Below are positions 1 through 6,811 of a stretch of 8,290 nt of DNA, piece by piece. Numbering within the stretch: the first letter of the stretch is position 1; the number at the start of each line of letters is the position of its first letter. The stretch comes from Actinomycetota bacterium. GTDB lineage: Bacteria > Actinomycetota > Actinomycetes > S36-B12 > UBA5976. The stretch is from contig WLEH01000033.1 in NCBI GenBank assembly GCA_009704345.1, positions 1-8,290 of the forward strand, written 5' to 3'. A model generated the notes under the pieces. The model was not told where the DNA came from. It searched no databases and saw nothing but the letters and a program-made list of their open reading frames with translations. The position numbers and the translations under genes were made by a program.

Positions 1-666
1 CGAATAACTTCGCGCGATGATGAATTAGCAGCGCTTCGCGCAGAAAATGAAGAACTTAAGTTCAAACTTTCGCAAACAGCAGATCAACGCCGCAGAGCCA
101 TCGCAATAGATCAACTACTTCGAATTACTCCGCCCCAAGATTACAAAGTGATTCCAGCACAAGTGATTGCGATAGGAAATACCGGTGATTTTCGGTGGAC
201 CATCACCGTTGATGCGGGTAGCAAGGACGGCATCACGATGAACACCACGGTAGTTGCTGGTACTGGCTTAGTTGGCAGAGTCATTCAGGTGGCTGAAGAT
301 TATGCAATTGCTTCATTATTGATTGATGCCAATGTAAAAGTAGGAGTTCGACTCGAGGGTAGCGGTGAAATTGGTTTCCTATCTGGCACTGGCGCAATTG
401 ATCGTTTGACGTTGCAAGTCTTTGATCCTTACGCAAAAATGCCAATTGGTGCCCGAATCTTTTCCTGGGGTTCTGATACCGGGAAGCCGTACATGCCAGG
501 ATTGCCAATTGGGCGCATTTCAAGTGTGGATGGCGCAGCTGGCCAGCTGAATCGAACCGCAACGGTAATTCCTAGTGTTGATATTTCTAATTTAGAAATT
601 GTTGGCATAGTTATCTCGGCGAAGCGTGATGTGATTCGCAAAGCGCTACAGATTCCAAGCGAGTAA
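1..666 (+). CDS. mreC: Rod shape-determining protein MreC (C-terminal part, 5' truncated by window edge)
   Basis: MreC is a bitopic membrane protein whose extracellular part scaffolds the elongation complex and activates PBP2/RodA. The reading frame is open from base 1 with no stop before TAA at 664-666, giving 221 visible codons. The cytoplasmic tail and membrane segment lie upstream of the window. The first ~40 residues are charged and heptad-like (DDELAALRAENEELKFKL), matching the MreC coiled coil. The rest is the beta-rich domain, with the family pattern of GLVGRV, then DANVKVGVRLEGSGEIGFLSG, then GLPIGRISSV and a PSVDISNLEIVGIV end. A GTG at 148 could be mistaken for the start, but it lies well inside the protein, after the coiled coil. 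mreD follows after 3 nt, so the genes are co-transcribed. mreB is expected just upstream but cannot be seen. Identification is firm; only the N-terminus is missing. Confidence 0.93.
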   Translation, partial: RITSRDDELAALRAENEELKFKLSQTADQRRRAIAIDQLLRITPPQDYKVIPAQVIAIGNTGDFRWTITVDAGSKDGITMNTTVVAGTGLVGRVIQVAEDYAIASLLIDANVKVGVRLEGSGEIGFLSGTGAIDRLTLQVFDPYAKMPIGARIFSWGSDTGKPYMPGLPIGRISSVDGAAGQLNRTATVIPSVDISNLEIVGIVISAKRDVIRKALQIPSE

Positions 667-669
667 TCG

Positions 670-1185
670 ATGCGAAAGTATGGCTACATCCTGATCCTGA
701 TTCTGATTTTTGCTATCTTGCAACCAACACTGCTATTTAGTTTAGGCATTTCCGTTTATGTGCCAGATGTAGTTGCAGTCATTGTTGCTGCCCAAGCTTT
801 CACCAGAAGTTACCGACTAGGTGCCAGTGTCGCGGTGATTGCGGGCTTGCTTGTGGACCTACTTGCGCCAAATGAGGGATTGCTTGGAGTTTCTAGCTTG
901 GCTTATCTAGTTGTTGCAGTGGTCATTCATAAATATGTTCGTGCCCCACATGACTCACCATGGAAGCCGGTATTGGCGGCCGCAGCTGCGCCAGCATTAA
1001 CAGTGATGATTCGAGCGGTAGTACTACTGCTAACAAACCAGCCAGCTGCTTTTACTCAACTCCCGGTTTATTTGGGCTCACAATTGATTTCGGGACTAGT
1101 TTTTGCGGCATTCTTAGTTCCAATTATTGATTTACTGGATCGACCGCTCTATCGTGATTCCTTACCGTTGCGGGTGAGTGCATGA
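670..1185 (+). CDS. mreD: Rod shape-determining protein MreD
   Basis: MreD is a small polytopic membrane protein of the elongasome, working with MreC in lateral-wall synthesis; its biochemical role is poorly defined. The 171-residue product is normal length for the family. It is highly hydrophobic, with about five to six membrane segments (roughly residues 5-24, 31-45, 50-66, 74-90, 101-122 and 133-154). It carries the characteristic MreD stretch GLLVDLLAPNEGLLGVSSLAYL at about residues 59-80. The ATG at 670 sits 3 nt after the mreC stop with only a weak purine-rich stretch (GCGAG) before it, so translation is probably coupled to mreC. The stop codon overlaps the mrdA start (ATGA, 1182-1185). 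MreD is weakly conserved in sequence, so the call rests on membrane topology, this motif and its position between mreC and mrdA. Confidence 0.93.
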   Translation: MRKYGYILILILIFAILQPTLLFSLGISVYVPDVVAVIVAAQAFTRSYRLGASVAVIAGLLVDLLAPNEGLLGVSSLAYLVVAVVIHKYVRAPHDSPWKPVLAAAAAPALTVMIRAVVLLLTNQPAAFTQLPVYLGSQLISGLVFAAFLVPIIDLLDRPLYRDSLPLRVSA

Positions 1186-3302
1186 GGGATCAATCGATAC
1201 TGCGATTGCAGGTATTCAAATGGTTCATTACTGCGCTGTTGATTACATTGCTCGCCCGATTATTTTTTATTCAGGTGATTACTGGAGAAGATTACGCTGC
1301 ACTTGCTGATCAAAACCGGATTCGAGAAATCTCAACTCAAGCAGTTCGTGGCCTAATTGTCGATCAAGCAGGGCGCCCACTTGTTGCAAATCGCACTTCG
1401 TTAGTAATTACGTTGGATCGCAAAACCATAAGTGAACTGCCAGATCAAGGTGCGGATGTTTTATCTAGACTTTCCAATCTACTAAAAACTAATGTTGAAG
1501 ATCTCAAAAATCGAATCACCCCATGCGGAGCAACTGACGCCGCACCGCCACCAATATGTTGGAATGGCTCGCCGCTGCAACCAGTGCCAGTTGCTAGAGA
1601 TATTGATTCAACATTGGCGCTACGCATTATGGAAAATACGCTGCGTTTTCCAGGCGTTAATGCAGAGGTAGTTGCCGAGCGAGTTTACCCAGCACCTAAT
1701 GGTGCCAACGCTGCTCACTTGTTAGGTTATATCGGCCCAATAAGCTCAGATGAATTAGCGGCTGCTGATCCAACTAGCGGTTATCTGCGAACTAGCATTG
1801 TTGGTCGAGCAGGTTTAGAAAAACAGTATGACCTATTACTTCGCGGTACCGATGGTAAAAAACAATTAGCAGTTGATCGCGCTGGAAACGTGGTGGGTCA
1901 AATTGGTGAGAACCCATCTGTGCCTGGAAATTATTTAGTGACTTCGCTTGACGCTCGGCTGCAAGGAGTAGTTGAACGAGAGTTGCAAAATGCAATTGAT
2001 CGGGCCAGATCAAATGACTTCAAAGCCGATGGCGGTGCAGCAGTTGTACTTGATGTAACTAATGGCCAAGTATTGGCGATGGCCTCATATCCCAGTTATG
2101 ACCCAGAGATTTGGTTAGATGGCTTAACTAATAAGGAATACAAGGCACTTATCTCAGAGGCAAATGGAGTGCCGTTGTTACATCGGCCTACTCAAGGACT
2201 TTATGCCCCGGCATCCACTTTCAAAGTTGTCATGACTGCAGCAGCCGAGAAAGCTGGGCTTCCGCTTACCGGTTTATATAACTGCTCACCAGAAGTAACT
2301 ATTTCATCTCGAGTGTTTAGAAATTATGAATCTAGAGCTTATGGACCGATCTCACTGGCTCGCGCGCTAGAGGTTTCCTGCAATACCGTGTTCTATCGAA
2401 TTGCAAATGAGCTTTGGGTGCAAAGCGGCAAGGATGAAGTCCGTACTGGTCGCGATCCAATTGAAAAAATGGCGACTACTTTTGGGCTCGGTAAGTTAAC
2501 TGGAATTGATTTACCAAGTGAGTCAGCTGGTCGAATCGGTGGCCGGGAATGGAAACGGCAGAATTGGGAACGCAATAAAGATGTGTGGTGCGAGCGCGCT
2601 AAAACCGGCTATCCAGAAACTGCTAAACGCGACCCAGTTTGGGCCGAAACGCTGCGGCAATACGCTGTAGAGAATTGTCAGGATGGTTATTTGTTCCGAG
2701 CGGGCGATGCGGTAAACATTTCAATTGGTCAAGGTGACACTGTGGTAACACCGCTTCAGGTCGCAGTTGCATATTCGGCAATCGCAAATGGTGGCACGTT
2801 GTTTCAGCCGCAGTTAGCAAAAGCAATCATTGATGTTAAGGGCAATGTAGTGCAGAAATTTGAACCAAAAGTAACTGGCAAAGTCGCTACCTCACCGCGA
2901 GTATTGTCGTATCTGCGGGAATCTCTCGCTGGCACTGCCGTTAATGGCACTACCGCGTGGGTGTTTCCGGGCTTCCCACTGGATCAAATTCCAATTGCTA
3001 GCAAAACTGGAACCGGTCAGGTATTCAACAAGCAAAGCACATCTTGGCTGGCGACTTTTGCCCCAGCAGATAAACCACGCTTTGCGGTAGTGATGATGGT
3101 GTCGCAAGGTGGCACTGGCTCTGGCACAAGCGGTCCTAGCATCAGAAAAATTTATGAAGCTATTTATGGTGTAACTGGAAGCACTATTGATAAATCAGCC
3201 GCAATTTTCCCCAATGGCAAGCCGCTCGCAAAACTGCCATCGGTAGATCAAAGTGGTGCAACTGTAATAATTGGCGAGCCGGCACTTCGGAGCCAGCGAT
3301 GA
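1182..3302 (+). CDS. mrdA: Penicillin-binding protein 2, peptidoglycan D,D-transpeptidase
   Basis: This is a class B PBP that cross-links peptidoglycan strands made by its partner RodA during elongation. It is 706 aa with one N-terminal membrane anchor (about residues 13-33) and the rest extracytoplasmic. The dimerisation/pedestal domain spans about 50-250 and includes GLEKQYDLLLRGTDG. The transpeptidase domain from about 280 has all three active-site motifs: S345-T-F-K348 (nucleophile Ser and Lys), S399-C-N401, and K608-T-G-T611. Cysteines C115/C126 and C470/C499 lie in regions I associate with actinobacterial PBP2, the second pair inside an insert of about 45 residues (460-505) before the INYAIGQGDT-like stretch, here VNISIGQGDT. 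A C-terminal tail of about 45 residues follows the catalytic domain. The gene overlaps both mreD and rodA by ATGA, implying coupled synthesis of the complex. FtsI/PbpB is excluded by the mre/rodA context and overall PBP2 layout. Confidence 0.95.
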   Translation: MRDQSILRLQVFKWFITALLITLLARLFFIQVITGEDYAALADQNRIREISTQAVRGLIVDQAGRPLVANRTSLVITLDRKTISELPDQGADVLSRLSNLLKTNVEDLKNRITPCGATDAAPPPICWNGSPLQPVPVARDIDSTLALRIMENTLRFPGVNAEVVAERVYPAPNGANAAHLLGYIGPISSDELAAADPTSGYLRTSIVGRAGLEKQYDLLLRGTDGKKQLAVDRAGNVVGQIGENPSVPGNYLVTSLDARLQGVVERELQNAIDRARSNDFKADGGAAVVLDVTNGQVLAMASYPSYDPEIWLDGLTNKEYKALISEANGVPLLHRPTQGLYAPASTFKVVMTAAAEKAGLPLTGLYNCSPEVTISSRVFRNYESRAYGPISLARALEVSCNTVFYRIANELWVQSGKDEVRTGRDPIEKMATTFGLGKLTGIDLPSESAGRIGGREWKRQNWERNKDVWCERAKTGYPETAKRDPVWAETLRQYAVENCQDGYLFRAGDAVNISIGQGDTVVTPLQVAVAYSAIANGGTLFQPQLAKAIIDVKGNVVQKFEPKVTGKVATSPRVLSYLRESLAGTAVNGTTAWVFPGFPLDQIPIASKTGTGQVFNKQSTSWLATFAPADKPRFAVVMMVSQGGTGSGTSGPSIRKIYEAIYGVTGSTIDKSAAIFPNGKPLAKLPSVDQSGATVIIGEPALRSQR

Positions 3303-4465
3303 GCGAAGCACTTCGCGACGCATCATCAATTTGGCGAAAAGTGTCCACGCCATCGGGTCGTCGGCATTACCGCAGATACGACATGGCATTAGTTTTGGCG
3401 GCGCTGTCACTTTCGTTGCTGGGTGGTTTATTAGTTTGGTCGTCAACTCGTGTTTCAGCTGGCGATGCTGGTGATCCATTTTTTTTCCTAAAGCGGCATC
3501 TTCTGAACTTAACGCTTGGGTTAATCCTTTGTTTGATTGCATCGCAGGTAAGTCACCGACTAGTTCGAGCATACGCACCAGTGCTTTATGTGTTATCGCT
3601 CATTGGCTTAGTTGCAGTGCTGTTAGTAGGCACGGTAGTTAATGGTGCTAAATCCTGGATCGCAGTTGCCGGCTTTACCGTGCAACCGGCTGAATTTGTG
3701 AAAGTTTCAATTATTGTCATTCTGGCAACCTTGTTGGCTGAAAAACGAGATGCCGAAAATCAACCAATGAATTTAATTGTAATTATTTCGTTAGCGGTGG
3801 CAGCAGTTCCGGTGTTATTGATTTTGTTGCAACCTGACTTAGGTACTGTGCTAATGATTTTGGCAACGCTGTTTGCAATGTTGGCAGTTTCTGGTGTTAG
3901 TAGATGGTGGTTAATCGGCTTAGTTTCAACTGGCGTGTCAGCAGTTGCTCTTATTGTGGCAGCAGGGGTGCTGGCGCAGTATCAAATTGATCGATTCACC
4001 GCATTTTTAAATCCAGATTCGGATCCACTTGGTGTTAGCTACAACGTTCGGCAAGCGGAGATTGCAATTGGCAGTGGCGGCTGGTTTGGCAATGGTTTAT
4101 TCCAAGGCACGCAGACGGCGGGACAATTTGTGCCTGAGCAGCGAACTGACTTTATTTTCTCAGTAGCCGGTGAAGAGTTGGGCTTTTTTGGCTCATCAAT
4201 AATTTTGCTTCTGATGCTTTTTATCACTTGGCGATTAATTAATATCGCAGCTCGTGCCGAAGATCTATTTGGCAGATTAGTTGCCGTTGGCATGGCTGCG
4301 TGGATCGCAATTCAGGGATTCCAAAACATTGGGATGAACCTAGAGTTACTGCCAGTAACTGGGGTGCCGCTGCCTTTTGTTTCCTATGGCGGGTCCTCCA
4401 TGATGGCGTTGTGGCTAGGAATAGGGGTCATTTTGAACCTAGATGCCACCAAGCGGCGCATATAG
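3299..4465 (+). CDS. rodA: RodA, SEDS-family peptidoglycan glycosyltransferase
   Basis: RodA polymerises lipid II into glycan strands in the elongasome, paired with PBP2. The product is 388 aa with a basic cytoplasmic N-terminus (RRHYRRYD) and about ten hydrophobic segments. SEDS signatures are present: NGAKSWI at 115-121 followed by QPAEF at 129-133; QPDLGT at 178-183; and the extracytoplasmic loop with EQRTDFIFSVAGEELG at 280-295, in which D284 aligns with the catalytic Asp (D262 in E. coli RodA). The closing signature is GVPLPFVSYGGSS at 355-367. The ATG is inside the mrdA stop (ATGA), with GGAG at 3289-3292 giving a good 6-nt spacing, so initiation can be both direct and coupled. FtsW is the main alternative SEDS member; adjacency to mrdA and mreCD favours RodA (called Sfr in Streptomyces). 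It is the last gene of the elongation operon. Confidence 0.95.
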   Translation: MSEALRDASSIWRKVSTPSGRRHYRRYDMALVLAALSLSLLGGLLVWSSTRVSAGDAGDPFFFLKRHLLNLTLGLILCLIASQVSHRLVRAYAPVLYVLSLIGLVAVLLVGTVVNGAKSWIAVAGFTVQPAEFVKVSIIVILATLLAEKRDAENQPMNLIVIISLAVAAVPVLLILLQPDLGTVLMILATLFAMLAVSGVSRWWLIGLVSTGVSAVALIVAAGVLAQYQIDRFTAFLNPDSDPLGVSYNVRQAEIAIGSGGWFGNGLFQGTQTAGQFVPEQRTDFIFSVAGEELGFFGSSIILLLMLFITWRLINIAARAEDLFGRLVAVGMAAWIAIQGFQNIGMNLELLPVTGVPLPFVSYGGSSMMALWLGIGVILNLDATKRRI

Positions 4466-4486
4466 TTACCCCTAGTGTGCGATACT
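4461..4486 (+). promoter_or_regulatory. Candidate -10 elements for rne at the end of rodA
   Basis: Two -10-like hexamers occur here. TATAGT (4461-4466) matches TATAAT at five of six positions and overlaps the rodA stop codon. GATACT (4481-4486) is preceded by TGC, forming an extended -10 pattern. Neither has a convincing -35 hexamer at 16-18 nt; the nearest TTGAAC (4433-4438) is too far away. No terminator separates rodA from rne, so read-through is also possible. The promoter call is weak and rests mainly on the ~190-nt gap before rne. Confidence 0.25.
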
Positions 4487-4504
4487 TGCGCCAAGCGGTA
4501 GCAA

Positions 4505-4524
4505 TGCCGCCCGTATTGGCGGTA
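4505..4524 (+). other. Small hairpin in the rodA-rne spacer
   Basis: GCCGCC (4506-4511) pairs with GGCGGT (4518-4523) across a 6-nt loop, extended by T4505-A4524, for seven pairs including one G-T wobble. No T-tract follows, so it is not an intrinsic terminator. The octamer GCGGTAGC appears twice nearby (4495-4502 and 4519-4526) and GCGCCA twice (4488-4493 and 4525-4530), giving this part of the spacer an imperfect repeated look. It would lie in the rne 5' leader if transcription starts at the candidate -10 elements. Confidence 0.4.
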
Positions 4525-4541
4525 GCGCCAGGTGAGCGTCG

Positions 4542-4556
4542 CTGAGGAATTCCTCA
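4542..4556 (+). other. Perfect 14-bp palindrome (TGAGGAATTCCTCA) in the rne leader
   Basis: Bases 4543-4556 are a perfect palindrome centred on GAATTC. As RNA it can form a 5-bp stem with an AATT loop, optionally extended by GCG (4536-4538) with CGC (4557-4559) across a bulge. As DNA it could be a dimeric-protein operator. No function can be assigned from the sequence alone. Confidence 0.4.
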
Positions 4557-4594
4557 CGCAGACCTTTCCCAGGAGCAGCCCCACCACAAGCTTC

Positions 4595-4620
4595 ACGCTA
4601 ACTGCGCCGCAGTTAAGCGT
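4595..4620 (+). other. Strong hairpin in the rne 5' leader
   Basis: ACGCTAACTGC (4595-4605) pairs with GCAGTTA (4609-4615) and GCGT (4617-4620), with a GCC loop and one bulged A at 4616, giving 11 base pairs. A short GCCC-AACT-GGGC stem (4631-4642) follows just before the Shine-Dalgarno. No T-tract follows, so this is not a terminator. Its position 36 nt before the rne start is compatible with leader-mediated control; E. coli RNase E is known to regulate its own mRNA through structured 5'-UTR hairpins, but equivalence here is inference. Confidence 0.55.
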
Positions 4621-4645
4621 CTTACTTAATGCCCAACTGGGCCAC

Positions 4646-4650
4646 AGGAG
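4646..4650 (+). promoter_or_regulatory. Shine-Dalgarno deciding the GTG start of rne
   Basis: AGGAG lies 6 nt before GTG 4657. This is the only well-placed initiation codon with a strong ribosome-binding site ahead of the basic N-terminal extension, so it fixes the rne start as GTG rather than a later internal ATG. Confidence 0.75.
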
Positions 4651-4656
4651 TTTTTA

Positions 4657-6768
4657 GTGAGTACTCGTTCGAGTGCTGGCGGCGCAGACAAATCTGCCGC
4701 TGAGAAACCAGCAAAAAAAGCAACCAAAAAAGCAGTTAAGAAAACTGTTAAGCCAGAATCAGAGAAGCCAGTAAAGAAGGCGGTAGTTAAAAAAGCCGCA
4801 CTGGCACCAGCATTTGTGGCTCCAGCTGCAACTAAGGCACAACCAGCAGCAACTAAAGCAGAGCCGGCAAAGAAAGTTAGCAAGCCCGCAAAAGTTGCAA
4901 CCAGCAAACCAGCTGCGGAAAAACCAGAAGCTAAATCAAATGCAGATGACCGATCTGGTGCTCGCCGACGTCGTCGCGGTGGCCGTGGTCGCGGTGGCGC
5001 AAAGCCAACCACCGATGCGGTAGTTGAAACTAAAACTGCAAAAACTGAACCTAATGAAAAAGCTGATAAATCAGCAAAGCCAGTTGCTGAAAGCGCAACT
5101 GAAGCCGCAAATCGCCGACGACGACGTCGTCGTCGTGGTGGCAGCGGTGCAAGTGGCAGTGAAGCTCTTGCGAGCGAATCAACTCCAGCAGTTGAAGATC
5201 GCAGTTCAACTCGAGTTAATGCTAAGCGCGCTCGTCGACGCGATACCAGAGATAACCGGCGTCGCACGCCATTAATTACCGAAGCACAATTTTTAGCCCG
5301 ACGCGAATCGGTTGATCGGCAAATGATAATTCGACAAGTTGCCGACAAAACGCAAGTTGCGATTTTGGAAGACAAGATTTTGGTTGAGCATTATGTGGGC
5401 TCTTCAGTTTCATCTTCACTAATTGGAAACGTTTATCTGGGCCGAGTGCAAAATGTGCTCCCTGGCATGGAAGCGGCATTTATTGACATTGGTAAAGGTC
5501 GTAATGCAGTTTTGTATGCCGGTGAAGTCAACTGGGATCTTGCTGGCCTTGAAGGACAACCAAAACGAATTGAGTTAGCACTGTCAGTTGGTGATCCAAT
5601 TTTGGTGCAAGTAACTAAAGATCCGATTGGCCAAAAAGGCGCTCGATTAACCAGTCAAGTTTCCCTACCTGGTCGTTATTTAGTTTATGTGCCAGATGGT
5701 TCAATGACCGGTATTTCGCGAAAATTACCAGAAAACGAGCGCATCAGATTAAAGCGAGTGCTGCGCAACATTGTTCCCGACAGCGCAGGTGTGATTGTTC
5801 GAACTGCAGCTGAAGGTGCATCGGAAGATGAATTAGAAAAAGATGTCGCTCGATTAAAAGCTCAATGGGAAGATATTCAGAAGAAGCGCGATCAAGTAAC
5901 GCCGCCAACACTGCTTTACAGCGAACCGGATCTGGCAATTCGCACCGTGCGTGACGTCTTTAATGAAGACTTTAGCAAGGTAGTTGTCTCTGGATCTGAT
6001 GCCTGGAACACAATTGAAGATTATGTTCGCTATTTGGCACCAGAATTATTAGAGCGACTTGAGAAGTGGACTGGTACTGAAGACGTGTTCACTAAGTTTG
6101 ATGTTGATTCACAGCTGACAAAAGCATTAGATCGAAAGGTATATCTGCCTTCAGGTGGTTCATTAGTCATTGATCGAACCGAAGCCATGACAGTAGTTGA
6201 TGTCAATACTGGCCGCTTTATCGGGAGCACAGGCAATCTTGAAGAGACGGTAACTCAGAACAATTTAGAAGCTGCTGAAGAAATTGTTCGTCAACTTAGA
6301 TTGCGTGATATCGGCGGCATTATCGTGATTGACTTTATCGATATGGTGCTAGAGGCAAACCGGGACAAAGTGGTGCGACGATTAGTTGAGTGTTTAGGTC
6401 GAGATCGCACTAAGCATCAAGTGGCTGAAGTTTCATCACTTGGCTTGGTGCAGATGACTCGAAAGCGCATTGGTCAGGGCTTGCTGGAAATGTTCTCGGA
6501 GCCATGCGAAGTTTGTAATGGTCGTGGCGTGAAAGTTCGAATGGATGCCCCAGGAGTTCGGCATAGCCATAAACCAATGCGGGAGAGCCAGCCAGAGGCA
6601 GCTAAGGCTGTTGAGCCAACAAAGCCAGCTGAGATGGTGGCCGATCAGGTAATTGAGGCTGAGTCGGCAGCCCCGGCATTCGCCCCACGTGGTGAGGCAA
6701 TCCCAGTTAAGTCTGGGGCGCGACGAAATCGCAAAGCAGCCAGCCGACCAGCTGGACCGCCTAGCTAG
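4657..6768 (+). CDS. rne: Ribonuclease E/G with long basic N-terminal extension
   Basis: This endoribonuclease cleaves single-stranded AU-rich RNA and has the central role in mRNA decay and rRNA maturation. The product is 703 aa. Residues 1 to ~215 are disordered-looking: Lys/Ala/Pro-rich H1-like sequence, then Arg blocks at 103-107 and 153-160, each next to Gly-rich sequence, and further Arg clusters at 191-203. The catalytic core follows: an S1-type region (about 256-340, GNVYLGRVQNVLPGMEAAFIDIG), then the DNase I-like domain with D515-V-N517 and D559 in VIDFIDM, equivalent to E. coli D303/N305 and D346 that bind Mg. A Cys pair C617-E-V-C620 matches the Zn-link. The C-terminal tail (631-703) is short, Pro/Ala-rich and ends basic. 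GTG start with AGGAG 6 nt upstream. Placement before rplU-rpmA-obgE is conserved in actinobacteria. The rng name is equally possible; size and context favour rne. Confidence 0.95.
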   Translation: MSTRSSAGGADKSAAEKPAKKATKKAVKKTVKPESEKPVKKAVVKKAALAPAFVAPAATKAQPAATKAEPAKKVSKPAKVATSKPAAEKPEAKSNADDRSGARRRRRGGRGRGGAKPTTDAVVETKTAKTEPNEKADKSAKPVAESATEAANRRRRRRRRGGSGASGSEALASESTPAVEDRSSTRVNAKRARRRDTRDNRRRTPLITEAQFLARRESVDRQMIIRQVADKTQVAILEDKILVEHYVGSSVSSSLIGNVYLGRVQNVLPGMEAAFIDIGKGRNAVLYAGEVNWDLAGLEGQPKRIELALSVGDPILVQVTKDPIGQKGARLTSQVSLPGRYLVYVPDGSMTGISRKLPENERIRLKRVLRNIVPDSAGVIVRTAAEGASEDELEKDVARLKAQWEDIQKKRDQVTPPTLLYSEPDLAIRTVRDVFNEDFSKVVVSGSDAWNTIEDYVRYLAPELLERLEKWTGTEDVFTKFDVDSQLTKALDRKVYLPSGGSLVIDRTEAMTVVDVNTGRFIGSTGNLEETVTQNNLEAAEEIVRQLRLRDIGGIIVIDFIDMVLEANRDKVVRRLVECLGRDRTKHQVAEVSSLGLVQMTRKRIGQGLLEMFSEPCEVCNGRGVKVRMDAPGVRHSHKPMRESQPEAAKAVEPTKPAEMVADQVIEAESAAPAFAPRGEAIPVKSGARRNRKAASRPAGPPS
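4822..4863 (+). repeat. Tandem 21-bp repeat inside rne (PAATKAQ/PAATKAE)
   Basis: Two adjacent 21-nt units encode residues 56-62 (PAATKAQ) and 63-69 (PAATKAE), differing at a few synonymous bases and one final codon. A partial third unit starts with PAKK. It lies in the low-complexity Lys/Ala-rich N-terminal extension and resembles histone-H1-like repeat tails. This suggests the extension grows and shrinks by duplication. Confidence 0.7.
5116..5135 (+). repeat. Perfect 20-bp palindrome in the poly-Arg block of rne
   Basis: Eight consecutive Arg codons (residues 153-160, bases 5113-5136) run as CGC, three CGA, then four CGT. Because CGA-type triplets are the reverse complement of TCG-phase CGT triplets, bases 5116-5135 form a perfect 10+10 palindrome centred between 5125 and 5126. 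A shorter 8-bp version of the same CGA-to-CGT switch occurs at 4966-4973 in the first Arg block. In RNA it would form a GC-rich stem within the rne coding region. Confidence 0.85.
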
Positions 6769-6800
6769 GGGGCATTTTCCGCTCCGCCGCCCCAATGAAG

Positions 6801-6806
6801 TAATCT
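6801..6806 (+). promoter_or_regulatory. Candidate -10 box of an rplU promoter
   Basis: TAATCT fits the TAnnnT pattern of actinobacterial housekeeping -10 boxes. A -35 match is poor (T-rich TTTTCC at about 6775-6780, with a spacer of about 20 nt). Transcription would begin near 6812-6814, right at the base of the leader hairpin. The location in the only sizeable gap between rne and rplU supports it. Confidence is limited by the weak -35. Confidence 0.35.
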
Positions 6807-6811
6807 ACGCC

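Noticed and set aside
148..150. GTG as the start of mreC
   Set aside because: The frame is open to base 1 and encodes an MreC-type coiled coil upstream; the missing start lies outside the window.
3479..3486. Run of eight T in rodA as a phase-variation tract
   Set aside because: It encodes FFF at residues 61-63 in an intact frame. A single T8 run in an essential-type gene is within what A/T-rich codon use gives by chance.
3195..3578. 127-codon - strand frame across the mrdA/rodA junction
   Set aside because: It lies opposite two confirmed overlapping genes and shows no recognisable domain or ribosome-binding context.
4300..4545. 81-codon + frame from the end of rodA into the spacer
   Set aside because: Most of it is out of frame within the conserved SEDS C-terminal region; it has no supporting start signal and no recognisable product.
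4626..5375. A 249-codon open frame on the - strand opposite the start of rne
   Set aside because: It is the complement of the low-complexity Lys/Ala/Arg region, where GCN, AAR and CGN codons rarely create stops on the other strand. Its product is itself low-complexity (Pro/Arg, Ala/Phe), and the + frame continues into an unmistakable RNase E core.
6769..6793. Possible terminator after rne (GGGGC with GCCCC)
   Set aside because: Only five pairs with a 15-nt loop and no following T-tract; not a credible intrinsic terminator.
6436..6795. 119-codon - strand frame opposite the 3' end of rne
   Set aside because: It overlaps the conserved rne C-terminal core and Zn-link on the other strand, and its Trp/Cys-rich composition is typical of shadow frames.
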